A stretch of DNA of 64,000 bases, taken from assembly GCF_902686445.1 (NCBI RefSeq), contig NC_062227.1, positions 22,808,777-22,872,776 on the forward strand, written 5' to 3'. A program made the translations under genes and the position numbers. Within the stretch, counting starts at the first letter, position 1; every line of letters starts with the position of its first letter. Under the pieces are notes generated by a model that ran no database searches, was not told where the DNA came from, and saw nothing but the letters and a program-made list of their open reading frames with translations. The DNA is from Sciurus carolinensis (taxonomy: Eukaryota > Chordata > Mammalia > Rodentia > Sciuridae). Shown here piece by piece: positions 34,446-44,828 of this stretch.

Positions 34446-37049
34446 ACCCCTGCATTCAATCTCAGTATGAAATATATATATATATATATTTAAATGTTGA
34501 AATTCAGTTATAATTTGTATTTTGAGTGTGAATTCTAATAGATCAATTCGTATCATCTGAAAGAAGATAAATTTCAGCTGTACAAAGTAATTTCAATATT
34601 CTGGATTTAAAAAGTTGACATTTTTGATGAAAATATATGCTCAGATTTTGTGTAATTTGAATACACTAACCTTTTAGATCACAGTTGTGGTGATGAAAAT
34701 GTTCTCTATCTGGGCTTTCCAGTACAATAGCCACTGGTCATATGTTCTTCCTGAGCACTGGAAATCCAGCTGGTACCACTAGGTGACAAAGCTGAAAGTA
34801 GCTAGGTGCTACCATGTAGAAATGCATAGCTTTAGATCCTTGCTGTTAATAGAACACACATTATGGGAAAATCTTGATTATAACCTAATTGGTGATATTA
34901 CTAAAATAAAGGAATACGCCCATCTTCTGGAATATATATGCCAAAATACATGAATTATTTATGGGTTACTTATCCATATACCCAGTTGCTTAACAGAAAC
35001 TCTAGATATGCAAAATAATGTATTTTGCCAACTTTGATGTTTGGTTGACTTTTTGTTACATAAACACTATAGTAAGGGCTGGGGGTGCCCTTCATGCTGG
35101 TCAGTACTGCACATGCTCAAGGTCCTGGGTTCAATACCTAGCAACTCTCTCCCCTCAAAACCAAAAACAAATCCCCAAAACTATGTTTATAAAAACTATG
35201 TATTTTTGATTCTTATCAAGATATAAGAAGATATATAGTAGTCTGCTAGCTTGATAAAATTTAGACATATGGTAAGTAGGTCTTTCTTCCCTAACTCTTC
35301 TCCAAGCCCCCCTATATTAGGGACTTGCTTGACAGGATTGCTAACTCTGACCAATCACAGTGTAAATGTCACTACTGTCCCCAAATACCCTGGGGTGATG
35401 TATACTTAGATCGAAATGAGAAATCTCTACTGCTGAAAATACAAGCCAAAGCAAACGCCCCATTTGGAGCACCCTTAGGTGGGCCCTTCCTCAGAGTGCA
35501 TCCGTTTTCAATAGAGGCCTTCCCTTTGGGCTAAAAGGCTGCTTTGACCACTTACCTTTAAGAAGGAGTGAAAAAAAAATAGTAGTAGTTCTGAATTGTA
35601 AGGGAAGTTGCTGCTGGGTAAACCCCATTATCCTCTGAAATGTGAATGGTAGGTTCTTAAGGCTTTCAGTCTACCATTGCCATGAAGAGCAGAGAACAAT
35701 TGACCTTCAGACCCTCCCCTGAGTTTTAAGAAACAGTAGGAAGGGACAGAATTTTTCAGGGGTTACTAGGGAAGTCCTGTGGTAGCAGCAATGGAATTCC
35801 CAAACCCTGAAGATTCCCAGGGGATCAAGCCCAGTTGCCCTCAGCACTCATTAACACACCCTATATTGATTTCTTTTATTCCCTAGTAAGTAAATAATCA
35901 CTCCCACAATTTAAAAAATCATTTGTACTTAAGGTCGGCTTCTGAGGGAGCCCAGGCTAAGACAACCTCTGGCACTTAGCACAGTGCCTGGCAAACACTA
36001 TAGCCTTAATAGATATTTACTGAAAGAATTAACATACTTTGCAAATGAAACATCAACCTCTTTGCCCAACTTAAAGAAGTTACTCAGAAGCAAAGTGTCT
36101 AGACTGACTTTTACTTCCTATCTGGATCCTCACTTGTGTAAAACTCTATTGGAAAATCCACTACCATTTTAAACAAGCAAATTTGTGTTCTCTTATAGGA
36201 CACAATTTCACCAAAATGGAAAGCCCAGGTGGCTGACTGAATCATCCTGGCTTGTTGATCCTTTTTGAAATGTGAGACTCCCCTTGTCAGACTTCAAAAT
36301 TTCATTTTGCAATTAAAGATAAGGTTCAACAGGTACATATTTGGATAAAATAGCATGGTGATGTGAGGTCATATTAAGATGAAAATTATTAATATGGAGA
36401 CTTATTTTAAACAGCAGGTCTGACAAGGACCTAGTAAGTGAAATTCAGGAAGAAAGTGCTGGTTGCCATATCAAAGGCAAAAGTCCTGGGATTTCCAAAT
36501 TCACCGGGGGAGGATGACACCTGTAAGGTATCCTTGTCTGCTGGTTCTGGGGTTCTCTGTAGACCTGGTCAACACGAACGTGGGTCAATATATTTATTAG
36601 ATCCTCAAAGTACCATAAAGCAGGAGAGGCTGAGTGGAGGATGCCTCTTAAAGGAAGCAGTCCTGGAGAGTTCCTGGCACCTTGGAGTCCAGAGGGACTT
36701 GATTCCGTGCCAAGTTAGAACATTCTGATATTCAAACAATTATTATGATTTCCAATTTAACCTCTTCCCAAGACCCCTTTGGCTTGCAGTGGGTACACCA
36801 GGCGTCTACAGCGGTCTTGTGTTGGTTCAAAGTGCTTATTCTGAGGGAGATGGAACATTAAAAAATAAATAAAGTGTTTAAAATTTACACTTTACTAAAG
36901 CAGTGGAAATTCTTACAATTCTCAATGAGTCATCTGAGACACAAAATGGCAAATTAAAATATTTCGAGACATTTCTTGATTCACTCCCCATCTTTCTTTC
37001 TCTGCCTTTGCCCAGCACTTTGCACCAGATACAGAAATCACGGTTTATG
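34442..37049. other. Gene-free 5' flank of PTPRM
   Basis: It holds a degenerate ID-like piece (35077-35165: GGGCTGGGGGTGCCC ... GGTTCAATACCTAGC) and a MIR/L2-like piece near 35950-36030. Otherwise unrecognised; frames near 35325-35534 and 36438-36728 match no family I know. Confidence 0.4.
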
Positions 37050-38560
37050 TTCAAACGCTGGTTTCGGTGTCACCGCCGCCTTCCATGACAGCCCGCGGCT
37101 CGCACACCAGACGCCAAGACACCATGCAGCATAGAAGCGCGCCCTGCTTCCCCCGTGCGGGGGTGCGGGGCAGCGGCGCGTGTGCCCCGCGGGGCCGCCC
37201 GGGCGCAAGCTGGAGCGCGGTGGGCTGCAACTGTTTCCTCTGGCGTCTGCCAGCTTCTCTCCGTCGACCGCATGGAGAAGCCAGAGCACTCAGTAACCTC
37301 CAGGATCATCTCGCTCGCCTTTCCTGAAGCCGCCGGGGAGCGCAGCCCCTGCGACTCGGTTGCAGCTCGCCCTGTAGGGTGACACTGCCGTTCTGCGCCA
37401 GGGACAGAGCCCGTTTGGCCGCGCCCGCGGAGCTACAGGCCCCTGGTCCCGCCCGGCGGCTCTCAAACCACTGGCGGCTCCGGAGTGGGACAAATTTCTG
37501 GCGAGGCGCAGCCTCTTCCACAGCCACGCTCCCGAAGCCAGCCACCGAAACAGAACAGCCGTCGGGGCGAGGAGGGACCCCGAGAGGGTAACACCCGCAC
37601 TTGGGTGGTGGTCGCGAGGCCATCCCGGTTTGAGCTCCCAGAGGCGCCGCGGCCGCCGAGCGCCTGGGCACCGGTAGGTGGGGTGCCGGCGCTCTTGCCC
37701 TCTAGCGGGCCGCAGCGGCGCGGGGTGGCCGTGAGGTGGGCGCTCCCTTCAGCCGGCTGCGGGGCATCGCCAGTCAGTCTAGAGCAAGAGCCCCGCGTGC
37801 AGTCTGCGCGGGTTCGTCCTTCGGTGCGCTGCCGCCCCGGGCTGATTTGGGGCTGCCAGCAGAGAGGCGGCGGGTAGGACGCGTGCCGCCAAGGCCGGCG
37901 CCGGCGGGTCGGGTCCCAAGCTGCGGAAGGGGAGCGGCGGCGGGCGCAGGTGTCGGAACCCAGCGAGGATTTTGGCTTCGCGGACGCGCCCTCCGCTCCC
38001 TCTCGCAGCAGTGCCAGACACAGAGCCGGGTCAGGAGCAGGGCAAGAGGACCCGGGGCGCGGGGAGCCGCTGGAGTTCGGACTTCTGCAACTATTGGCAT
38101 TTTGGGGTTTGATTCAAAGCTTTGCGTCTCTCCTCTCTGTGTGGAAACCCCAGCTCGGGTCCACCCTCCGCCTTTGCGCGCCCACCCTCCCCAGCCGCCG
38201 GGGAGCGGCCGGGCGCGCACTCAGCACCATGAGCAGACTTGGGACTTGCCTGGCGACTTTGGCCGGACTTTTGCTAACTGCTACAGGGGAGACGTTTTCA
38301 GGTAAGCGCAGCTACCCCTGGAGCGGAGGGGCCAGAGCGCGGTGTCTGGGACGCCGGAACCTCCCCGGTAGGAGAGCTCGAGGAGGGTGTGCGGACCGGC
38401 CAGGGGGCGCGGCGGGTCAGGCTCCGCGTCTGCAGCACCTGAAGGGAGGGCTGGCGGCCAGCTCCCGGGCTGGAGGAGCGGGCCCGCCTCTAGGACTAGT
38501 ACCGGACCCGGGACCCGCCGGGCCTCTCTCCGCGGCGTTTAATTTTTCCTTGGCTGATAA
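37050..38560 (+). promoter_or_regulatory. PTPRM: CpG island and promoter/5' UTR region of PTPRM
   Basis: A dense run of CpG dinucleotides and GC-rich sequence starts abruptly near 37050, after AT-rich flank, and fades near 38560. It covers the PTPRM start codon and first splice donor, so it is taken as the gene's CpG-island promoter plus 5' UTR. There is no clear TATA box, which fits dispersed initiation, so the transcription start cannot be placed from sequence alone. Several frames are open across the island on both strands; this is expected in GC-rich DNA where stop codons are rare. The frame of the PTPRM start is open back to at least 37950 but contains no upstream in-frame ATG in that stretch (the first candidate codon is GTG). 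Confidence 0.85.
38229..38301 (+). CDS. PTPRM: PTPRM coding exon 1 (signal peptide of receptor tyrosine phosphatase mu)
   Basis: PTPRM is a type I membrane protein (MAM, Ig and fibronectin III ectodomain, two cytoplasmic phosphatase domains) that mediates homophilic cell-cell adhesion and dephosphorylates junctional proteins. Only the first coding exon lies here. The ATG at 38229 has A at -3. It opens a 24-codon reading that begins MSRLGTCLATLAGLLLTATG and ends ETFS plus one base: a signal peptide with a short basic start, a Leu/Ala-rich core and a small-residue cleavage zone. It differs from the human N-terminus only near residues 2-3 and 19, as far as I recall. The exon ends ...TTTTCAG with GTAAGC directly after it, giving a phase 1 donor as expected for this gene. 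The MAM domain and all later exons are beyond the window. Confidence 0.92.
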
Positions 38561-38658
38561 TTGCAGGTCCTGCAGAGATTTTAATTTAATGATGCACGGC
38601 TGTCTGATTGGATGCAGATTTTGGCTTGCATTTTTACTAGTGAAAAATGGGTAACACT

Positions 38659-38729
38659 GGGGCTGGGGAGATAGCTCAGTCGGTAGAGTGCTTGCCTTGT
38701 AAGCACAAGGCCCTGAGTTCGATCCCCAG
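38659..38729 (+). mobile_element. Tailless ID SINE 360 bp into PTPRM intron 1
   Basis: ID body GGGGCTGGGGAGATAGCTCA to GATCCCCAG, with a 15-bp duplication AAAATGGGTAACACT at 38644-38658 and 38730-38744. There is no A tail beyond the As of the duplication and no final CACC. It lies just outside the CpG island. Confidence 0.93.
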
Positions 38730-38744
38730 AAAATGGGTAACACT

Positions 38745-39706
38745 TGCCAGTTTGGGCGCCTAATAACTCACTAGCATTAGAAGCCAAGTTCGAAGGCCTT
38801 AGTGATCTTTTCTCTGTATTAAGATCTGTAACTCTGCCTGGATTTGTTTAAACTTAAGCTGTGTCATGTATCATTGGGATGAATTTTTAAATTGTATGCA
38901 AAGAGATGGAAACAAATTTTTATAAGGCTCATTTAAACCATGGGCACCTTATCACTATAAAGGATTTCAGACTTAGTGGTACTGACCTATGCCCTTGTTA
39001 AGACTAATGTAAATGATCAGTCAAACCCAAATAAGCTTTTACTAAAATTTAACCTGTTTTTTCTTTTGGAGGAAATGAATCATTTGGAATGAATGAATTC
39101 TTTTGGAATCAGTTGTTTGAACTCTACCAGTAACTGAAGTGTTTCTTCTTTTTTTATTTGGCAAGTCATAGTTATCCTGGTATGTTAGTGCATAAAAGGG
39201 AATTGAAGGGATATATCTAAGTGATTGCTTAGCAATGATGAGATTTAAAAAATTTGAATTTGGCAGATTTCATGTGTGCAAGGGTCAGTGATATTGCAGT
39301 TCATTACACTTTTTGCCCTTCACTTTGCATTTTAGTTCATACTGGTTCAATGCACTTCATGCTTTGCAAAAGTCACGTTTCATTATTTTGTATGTTTGGG
39401 AAAGTTAATTCGATGCTGAGTGACAGTGACATTTCTTTTTAGGGTTCTTCTGGAAAGGGCAATACTTGGCTGCTTTTCATCTGATGTAGGAATAGATTTT
39501 AGAAACAAAGGAGCTAGATTGTCTGCTCCTTGAGAGCAAAATTAATTTTTTTCTTTCTTGGTTCCCCATATAACACTTAACACAGGACCCTAGCTCTCAC
39601 AGGCACTCACTATTTAATACATTACTAATGCGAACCTGGATCATTTGCAAACTTTCAGGATGTGTGTGAATTGACTGGCATAAAAGAAGGAGAGGAGTGA
39701 TTGTTA
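38745..39706. other. Intron 1 sequence, no repeat recognised
   Basis: AT-rich and unique-looking. No splice-bounded exon was recognised. Confidence 0.35.
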
Positions 39707-39720
39707 AAAGTTAGATTTGG

Positions 39721-39810
39721 GAACTGGGGAGATAGCTCAGTCAGTAAAGTGCTTGCTTTGAAAGCACAAGGCCCTGGGTTTGATCCCCAGCACCCCCCCC
39801 CCCCAAAAAA
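39721..39810 (+). mobile_element. ID SINE
   Basis: ID with a C12/A9 tail. The duplication AAAGTTAGATTTGG lies at 39707-39720 and 39811-39824. Confidence 0.94.
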
Positions 39811-40353
39811 AAAGTTAGATTTGGCTTACATTTTCCCTGTGGAGCTTCTCTTGAGATCACCTAATAGACTAAACCATGGAGTTTATGTACTCAGGGATTT
39901 TTTTTGCTTAATAACTGAAGATTTATGCATAAGACACTTTGCTGTGCCCTTCAGCAGTGCTGTCCTGGCTTCCTTTGGAATGGGTTTGAAATTAAGATTG
40001 CTAGTGACTCATTTCTAGAGGTGGACTAGACATCTTTTGGATACCAGACATCAAAAACAGTGCTAAACTCATTGAACGATAAAAGAATTAAGATTTTGAC
40101 CCAGGAGGACTTTATCAACTGTAAACCTTTCCTTAAAAATGTTTACAACATCTAACTTGTTAGGTAAAATAGTCCAAGCCTTTGTTCCCAAGGCTTTGAA
40201 TATTAATTAAAAATAACTTTTGTACAAAGCATGTAGGACCTCAGGAAGAAAGTTAAGTCATTCACTTTTTCTTAAACTTCCCTTTTTCATGGTAAGAATC
40301 CAGAGAGTTGGCCAGTTATTTCATTTTGACCCATTTCTTAAAAGTGAAGTTGT

Positions 40354-40490
40354 GGGCTGGGGTTGTGGCTCAGTGGTAGAGAGCTTGCCTAGTATGTGTG
40401 TGGGGCACTGGCTTTGATCCTCAGCATCACATAAAATAAATAAATAACATTTAATGTATTGTGCCCATCTACAACTAAAAATATTTTGAA
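40354..40490 (+). mobile_element. ID-derived SINE, long-tailed form
   Basis: GGGCTGGGGTTGTGGCTCAG ... GCCCATCTACAACTAAAAAT. The duplication AAAGTGAAGTTGT lies at 40341-40353 and 40491-40503. Confidence 0.94.
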
Positions 40491-40622
40491 AAAGTGAAGT
40501 TGTAATATATGTTATATGATGAAGTGTTTAGTTTTACCTTGTAAGTGGTAGGACACATCGCTTGGGAGTGATGTGTTAAGTTCTGTTAAACTTTAGTTTG
40601 CAGAAATAGAAATACAGGTTTG

Positions 40623-40738
40623 GGGACTGGGGTTGTGGCTCAGTGGTGGAGTACTTGCCTTGTATATGTGAGGTCCTGGGTTTGATCTTTAGCACCATAT
40701 AAAAATAAATAAAATAAAGGTATATATTTTAAAAAGCA
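40623..40738 (+). mobile_element. ID-derived SINE, long-tailed form
   Basis: GGGGACTGGGGTTGTGGCTC ... TTTAGCACCATATAAAAATA. Confidence 0.9.
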
Positions 40739-40962
40739 GTGAAATGTTAAAAAAAAAAAGACAAATCCAGACTTGGCCCTTTGTTCCAACTACCATATTT
40801 GGAATACATTAAACCTTAAACCTTAGCATAACTGTGAATTTGGGACTGGTGAATTTTGAACTGGAGAAATTTATTTATTTATTTAGAGAAATTTAGGTTT
40901 TGAAGTAATCGTTCCAGGGTGTTTGTGGGGAAACTGCTGCAATCTGAATAAAATCTGCATAA

Positions 40963-41051
40963 CTTTTTTTTTTTCCCTTCAGTGTTGGGGATGGAACTCA
41001 GGGCCTCTTAGATGCTAGGCAAGTGCTCTACCACTGAGCTACCTCCCCAGA
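40963..41051 (-). mobile_element. ID-derived SINE (minus)
   Basis: T run, then GTTGGGGATGGAACTCAGGG ... CTACCACTGAGCTACCTCCC. Confidence 0.88.
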
Positions 41052-41323
41052 CAGTGCATAAAGTCTGGAGCTCAGTTAGTAGCTTTGTACCAGTGTTGAT
41101 GTCTTAGTTCTGGTAACTCTGCTCTGCTTATGTAAGATGTTAACACTGGGGAAGCTGTGCAAGTGGTGTATTTGAACTCTTTATACTGTTTTTGCAATGC
41201 TTTTATAAGCCTGAAATTATTTCAAAACAGACTTTGTGGAGTCCATTAAAAGAGTGGAGATAGATTTGTTTAGCATTCTGATTTAATTTTTTGTTTTTCA
41301 GATAACTAGTCATGATATTTTAC

Positions 41324-41421
41324 TTTTTTTTTTTTTTTTTTTTGCGGTGCTGGGGACTGAACTCAGGGACTTGTACTTGCGTTGCAAGCACTCTACCGAC
41401 TGAGCTATCTCCCCAGCCCCA
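41324..41421 (-). mobile_element. ID SINE (minus)
   Basis: The duplication ATATTTTAC lies at 41315-41323 and 41422-41430. T20 tail and ID body reversed. Confidence 0.93.
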
Positions 41422-42267
41422 ATATTTTACATTTTTGTGGTGCTTTCATTTTGATCGGAAGAAAATACTTCAAGTTTAAATCAGCGACCCTGAAAGGAAT
41501 ATGCCAGGAAATTACTATGACATGCTTAGTGCTATGTGTTCATAAGGAAGAATTGCTTGAACACAGTAAATTGTTCTGATCTAAAAAATTATAGATTTTA
41601 GTATGGGATTATTTTACAGGTTTTCACATAAGAAGTTCCTGCATGTAATGATATGTAGATAAGTGTGTATGTAACTTGAATAATTCTGAATGAACTTTCC
41701 TCAAACAAGCGCTTGAATCATGTCCTCAGATTATTTAAACCTTGTACAGATGAAGCATATATCTGGGAAAAGTTGGTTTTGGAATTTAGGCATTTCTGGG
41801 ATAGTTCTATAAGTCAGTGACTTTAAATTTTTCATAGAGCACAATACATTCTTATATACTGTTAGGCTGTGATCTATTTTGATGGAGGAACTATGCTTTG
41901 GAATAAGTATGGTTTCCTTTCAGGTATATTTTTGGAGATTTCGTTGTTTCCTAGAATGAACATGGATTATTTAATATTCTGGAACATAGTTTCCAGTTAG
42001 GAGGTCAAACATTTTATTGTTTCCAACATTTCTCTAAATGTAAACTTTTTTTTTTTTAGGGTGGTATCTATCATGCATTTTACTTTAATTCTAAGATTCC
42101 TGTCTTTGAAAACCAATTTTCCCACAAACTTTCTTACTGCTTCACATCTCAGTGTGCTTATCTTTCTCTGACTATAACCTAGAAATGTGTCCACAGGCTT
42201 AAGGATAGTTTAATTATGAAGCCAGGGATAGTTTAATTATGAATATCTAACATACTAATGAAATGTT

Positions 42268-42471
42268 TTTTTAAGGGGGGGTACCAGAAATTGAACGCAG
42301 GGTCACTCAACGAACCATTGAGCTCTATTTTGAATTTTATTTAGAGACAGGGTCTCACTGAGTTGCTTAGATCCTCACTATTTTGCTGAGGCTGGCTTTG
42401 AACTCAAGATCCTCCTGTCTCAGTTTGCAGAGCTACTGGGATTGCAGGCATGTGCCACTGTACCTGGCCTA
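42268..42471 (-). mobile_element. B1-dID SINE (minus)
   Basis: GTACCAGAAATTGAACGCAG ... GAGACAGGGTCTCACTGAG ... GGGATTGCAGGCATGTGCCA. Confidence 0.88.
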
Positions 42472-42539
42472 ATGAAATATTTTAAAAAGATATGAAATAC
42501 TTTAGAAAAGGATGCAGCTTCTCAGTTCCTAAAGTATTG

Positions 42540-43000
42540 TGGTGGTTTGTGGTTTAGTCATCAGAAAGCCTTAGTTTATGCTATAACTATGAAAAACCCA
42601 GCAGAGATAAATAAATAGGTCTGCGTTGGGTGGGGAGGAGGAAAGATTTAGTCACCAGCTTCCTAGTCCGTAATCCATCCCTCCCCCAGTTGGAGGGAGT
42701 GAGGGGGGCAACTGGCAAGGCCAGGGCATAATTAAGGGGATAGGTGTGGGTGAGAAGAAAAGAAGAAAACAGGATGATGAGAAAGAATTGTATATTTCAG
42801 TGGGACAAGCTTTGCAGATACTAGCAGGTGAGGGACTCTGCTCTTATGCCCTCTTTGGTGACAATTATGTAGGTACATCCATGCCCCGTCTATTTCCTGC
42901 CACTCCGACATTTGACACGGTCTGTTGGAATAAAGGACTCAACACTTGACAGGGTTCTGTTGATCATCCTCCCTCTTGGGGGCCATAGGTGTGGCATGTC
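42540..43000 (+). other. Possible LTR-like segment, unassigned
   Basis: A G/C-mixed stretch with AATAAAGGACTCAACACTTG near 42930 followed by a C/T-rich tract ending CTTGGGGGCCAT. It resembles an LTR R/U5 layout, but no ends or duplications were found. Confidence 0.25.
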
Positions 43001-43561
43001 ACCATGTATAGTTGCTTTTTAATATTAATCATCAATATATCATTAGAAACTTATTGGAAAACATTGGGAAGGTTTTACTGTATTAGGACACAAAATAGTG
43101 CACAATGAAAATTTAGCAGTAATTTAGCAGTAATAGATAAAATATATGAAAATAAACAATTGTAGCTGTGCTCAAGTTAAAAGGAGCCTGTGATTGCTTT
43201 AGTGTAATAGTAGATGGATAAAGAGGCATTCCTCTGAGCTTTGATGTGGTGTTTAGCCCTTGTTACTTTCCTAGTTTTAATAGTTGATTCTAGAGATACT
43301 TTACATAATAAAAACATTTAGGTTAGTCTTAAATATAATTTGTGCTTTTCCTATGTTTAGTCTGATTCTTTGAGAATCAGAGTAAGATGTAGTCTGCCAT
43401 TATATGAAATTAGAATAGACTAAGTATTAACTTTAAGTTGATTTCTTTGCCCTTTAATAATAGTAAAAGCTTTTCACTGTTAAACACGAAGTTCATGGCA
43501 GGGGTAGTTTCTCAGAAAATCTAGTAATGTGTTTGTTCTGAAGGTTAAAGGCTGGCAGATC

Positions 43562-43935
43562 ATGGTGCCCTCAGTTTAGCTGGGAGACAAGCTTGTTTTA
43601 GTTTACCTGGGAGACAAGGTTGTTTTAATCTAGCTGGGAAGTAAGGTTGTTTTAATCTAGCTGGGAAATAAGGTTGTTTTGGTCTGGACTGTCATACAGA
43701 GAAAATGTGTACTTTGAGAAGAAGCATAGATTGTACTTTTGAAGGTTTTTCTTATTCTAAACTAACCATAAAATGATATAATCATTAGTAAGGAAAAATA
43801 TCTATAAAAAGGCTGGCAGAAAAAATAAAGACAGATTCAGCCTCAGAACACTTGGTGTCTCTTTGTGATGTTTCTCCACCGCGCCGATGCCTCCCATCCA
43901 CTGAGGACCCCCGACCCCTGCTAGGGCTGTACCCC
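43562..43935 (+). mobile_element. LTR-like promoter sequence with U3 tandem repeats
   Basis: An island starting ATGGTGCCC carries four tandem 27-base units, then a TATA-like TATAAAAAGG (43802), then AATAAAG (43825), then a CpG-containing U5-like tract ending near CTGTACCCC. The octamer GGCAGATC flanks it at 43554-43561 and 43936-43943. The order enhancer repeats, TATA, poly(A) signal is that of a retroviral LTR. The ends are not a clean TG...CA, so the family is unassigned. Confidence 0.5.
43573..43680 (+). repeat. Four tandem 27-bp units
   Basis: The unit is A(G/A)TYTAGCTGGGAGACAAGGTTGTTTT, starting at 43573, 43600, 43627 and 43654. Units differ at a few positions each. They lie upstream of a TATA-like box inside the LTR-like block. 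Confidence 0.9.
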
Positions 43936-44164
43936 GGCAGATCCAGTACCTTAGCAGCTTTTGGTGGCTCTGAGGAAGGCCTGGGGAACTCTGCTAGCGT
44001 TGATGGGGAACTGGGTTTGCACCTGTGCATCTCAAAACAGTGTGCACAGGATCACCTTCCAGATGTTGTTGCCCAGGGCCAGGCATGGTGATTCTGATGT
44101 CCTGTCACCTTAGAGCATGGTCCAATAGCATCCCCTTGGTGTGTGTCCGTGCTTTGAAGAGCTG

Positions 44165-44350
44165 TTGTTCTAAAAGTGGAATTCATAAAGTGGGTTGCTT
44201 GGGCCAGCAACAGCAGCATCATTCAGGAGGCTGTGAAACCTGCAGACTCTCTGGTCTTGAGTCAAACTGTAGATTGAGGTCCTAGCAATTTGTAAAAACA
44301 AGGCCTCCAGGGGATTCTGATGGGCATGGAAATGTGAGAGGCACTGTTGT
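44165..44350 (+). mobile_element. MER5A-like hAT-Charlie fossil
   Basis: The order of motifs (GGGCCAGCAACAGCAGCATC ... ATTCAGGAGG ... CCTCCAGGGGATTCTGATGG) follows the MER5-type non-autonomous DNA transposon. Diverged. Confidence 0.5.
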
Positions 44351-44659
44351 AAAGGAACCTGTTAATTATGACTCCCTAGGGTCAAAAGAGAATGTGCGTT
44401 CATTCACTATTGCCCTCTTGAGGAGCGAGCACTGCCAAAATCCTGGACTTGGCCATGTGATTGTGCTGTGACTGTTAGTGAGACCCCTAGTGTGATACCT
44501 CGAACAGTAGTCTTCCCTGAGGAAGATATTGATCCAACCTTTGTGAAACTTACACTACAAAAAGTTTCCTATAGTGAGTGTAAAATTCTAGTTAAAATTT
44601 GATGTCATGTTCATTGGAAATTTCTCTAAGTTGATATTTGGCATACAAGACTTCTTTCT

Positions 44660-44828
44660 TTTTTGAGCCCAGGGGTGCTTAACCACTGAGCCACATCCCT
44701 ACTCTTTCTTATTTTTTATTTTGAGACAGGGTCTTGCTAAGTTGCTGAGACTGTCTTTGAACTTGTGATCCTATGGTCTCATCCTCCAGAGCCTCTAGGA
44801 TTCCAGGCATGCGCCACTGTGCCCAACT
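44660..44828 (-). mobile_element. B1-dID SINE (minus)
   Basis: GCCCAGGGGTGCTTAACCAC ... GAGACAGGGTCTTGCTAAGT ... TTCCAGGCATGCGCCACTGT. Confidence 0.88.

Noticed and set aside
37067..38654. Several long overlapping open frames on both strands in the PTPRM CpG island
   Set aside because: They overlap in all phases, start with GTG in places and reflect lack of stops in GC-rich DNA. Only the 24-codon signal-peptide frame has gene-level support.
43573..43680. CRISPR-like spaced repeats
   Set aside because: The 27-base units are directly adjacent with no unique spacers, and the window is a mammalian intron.
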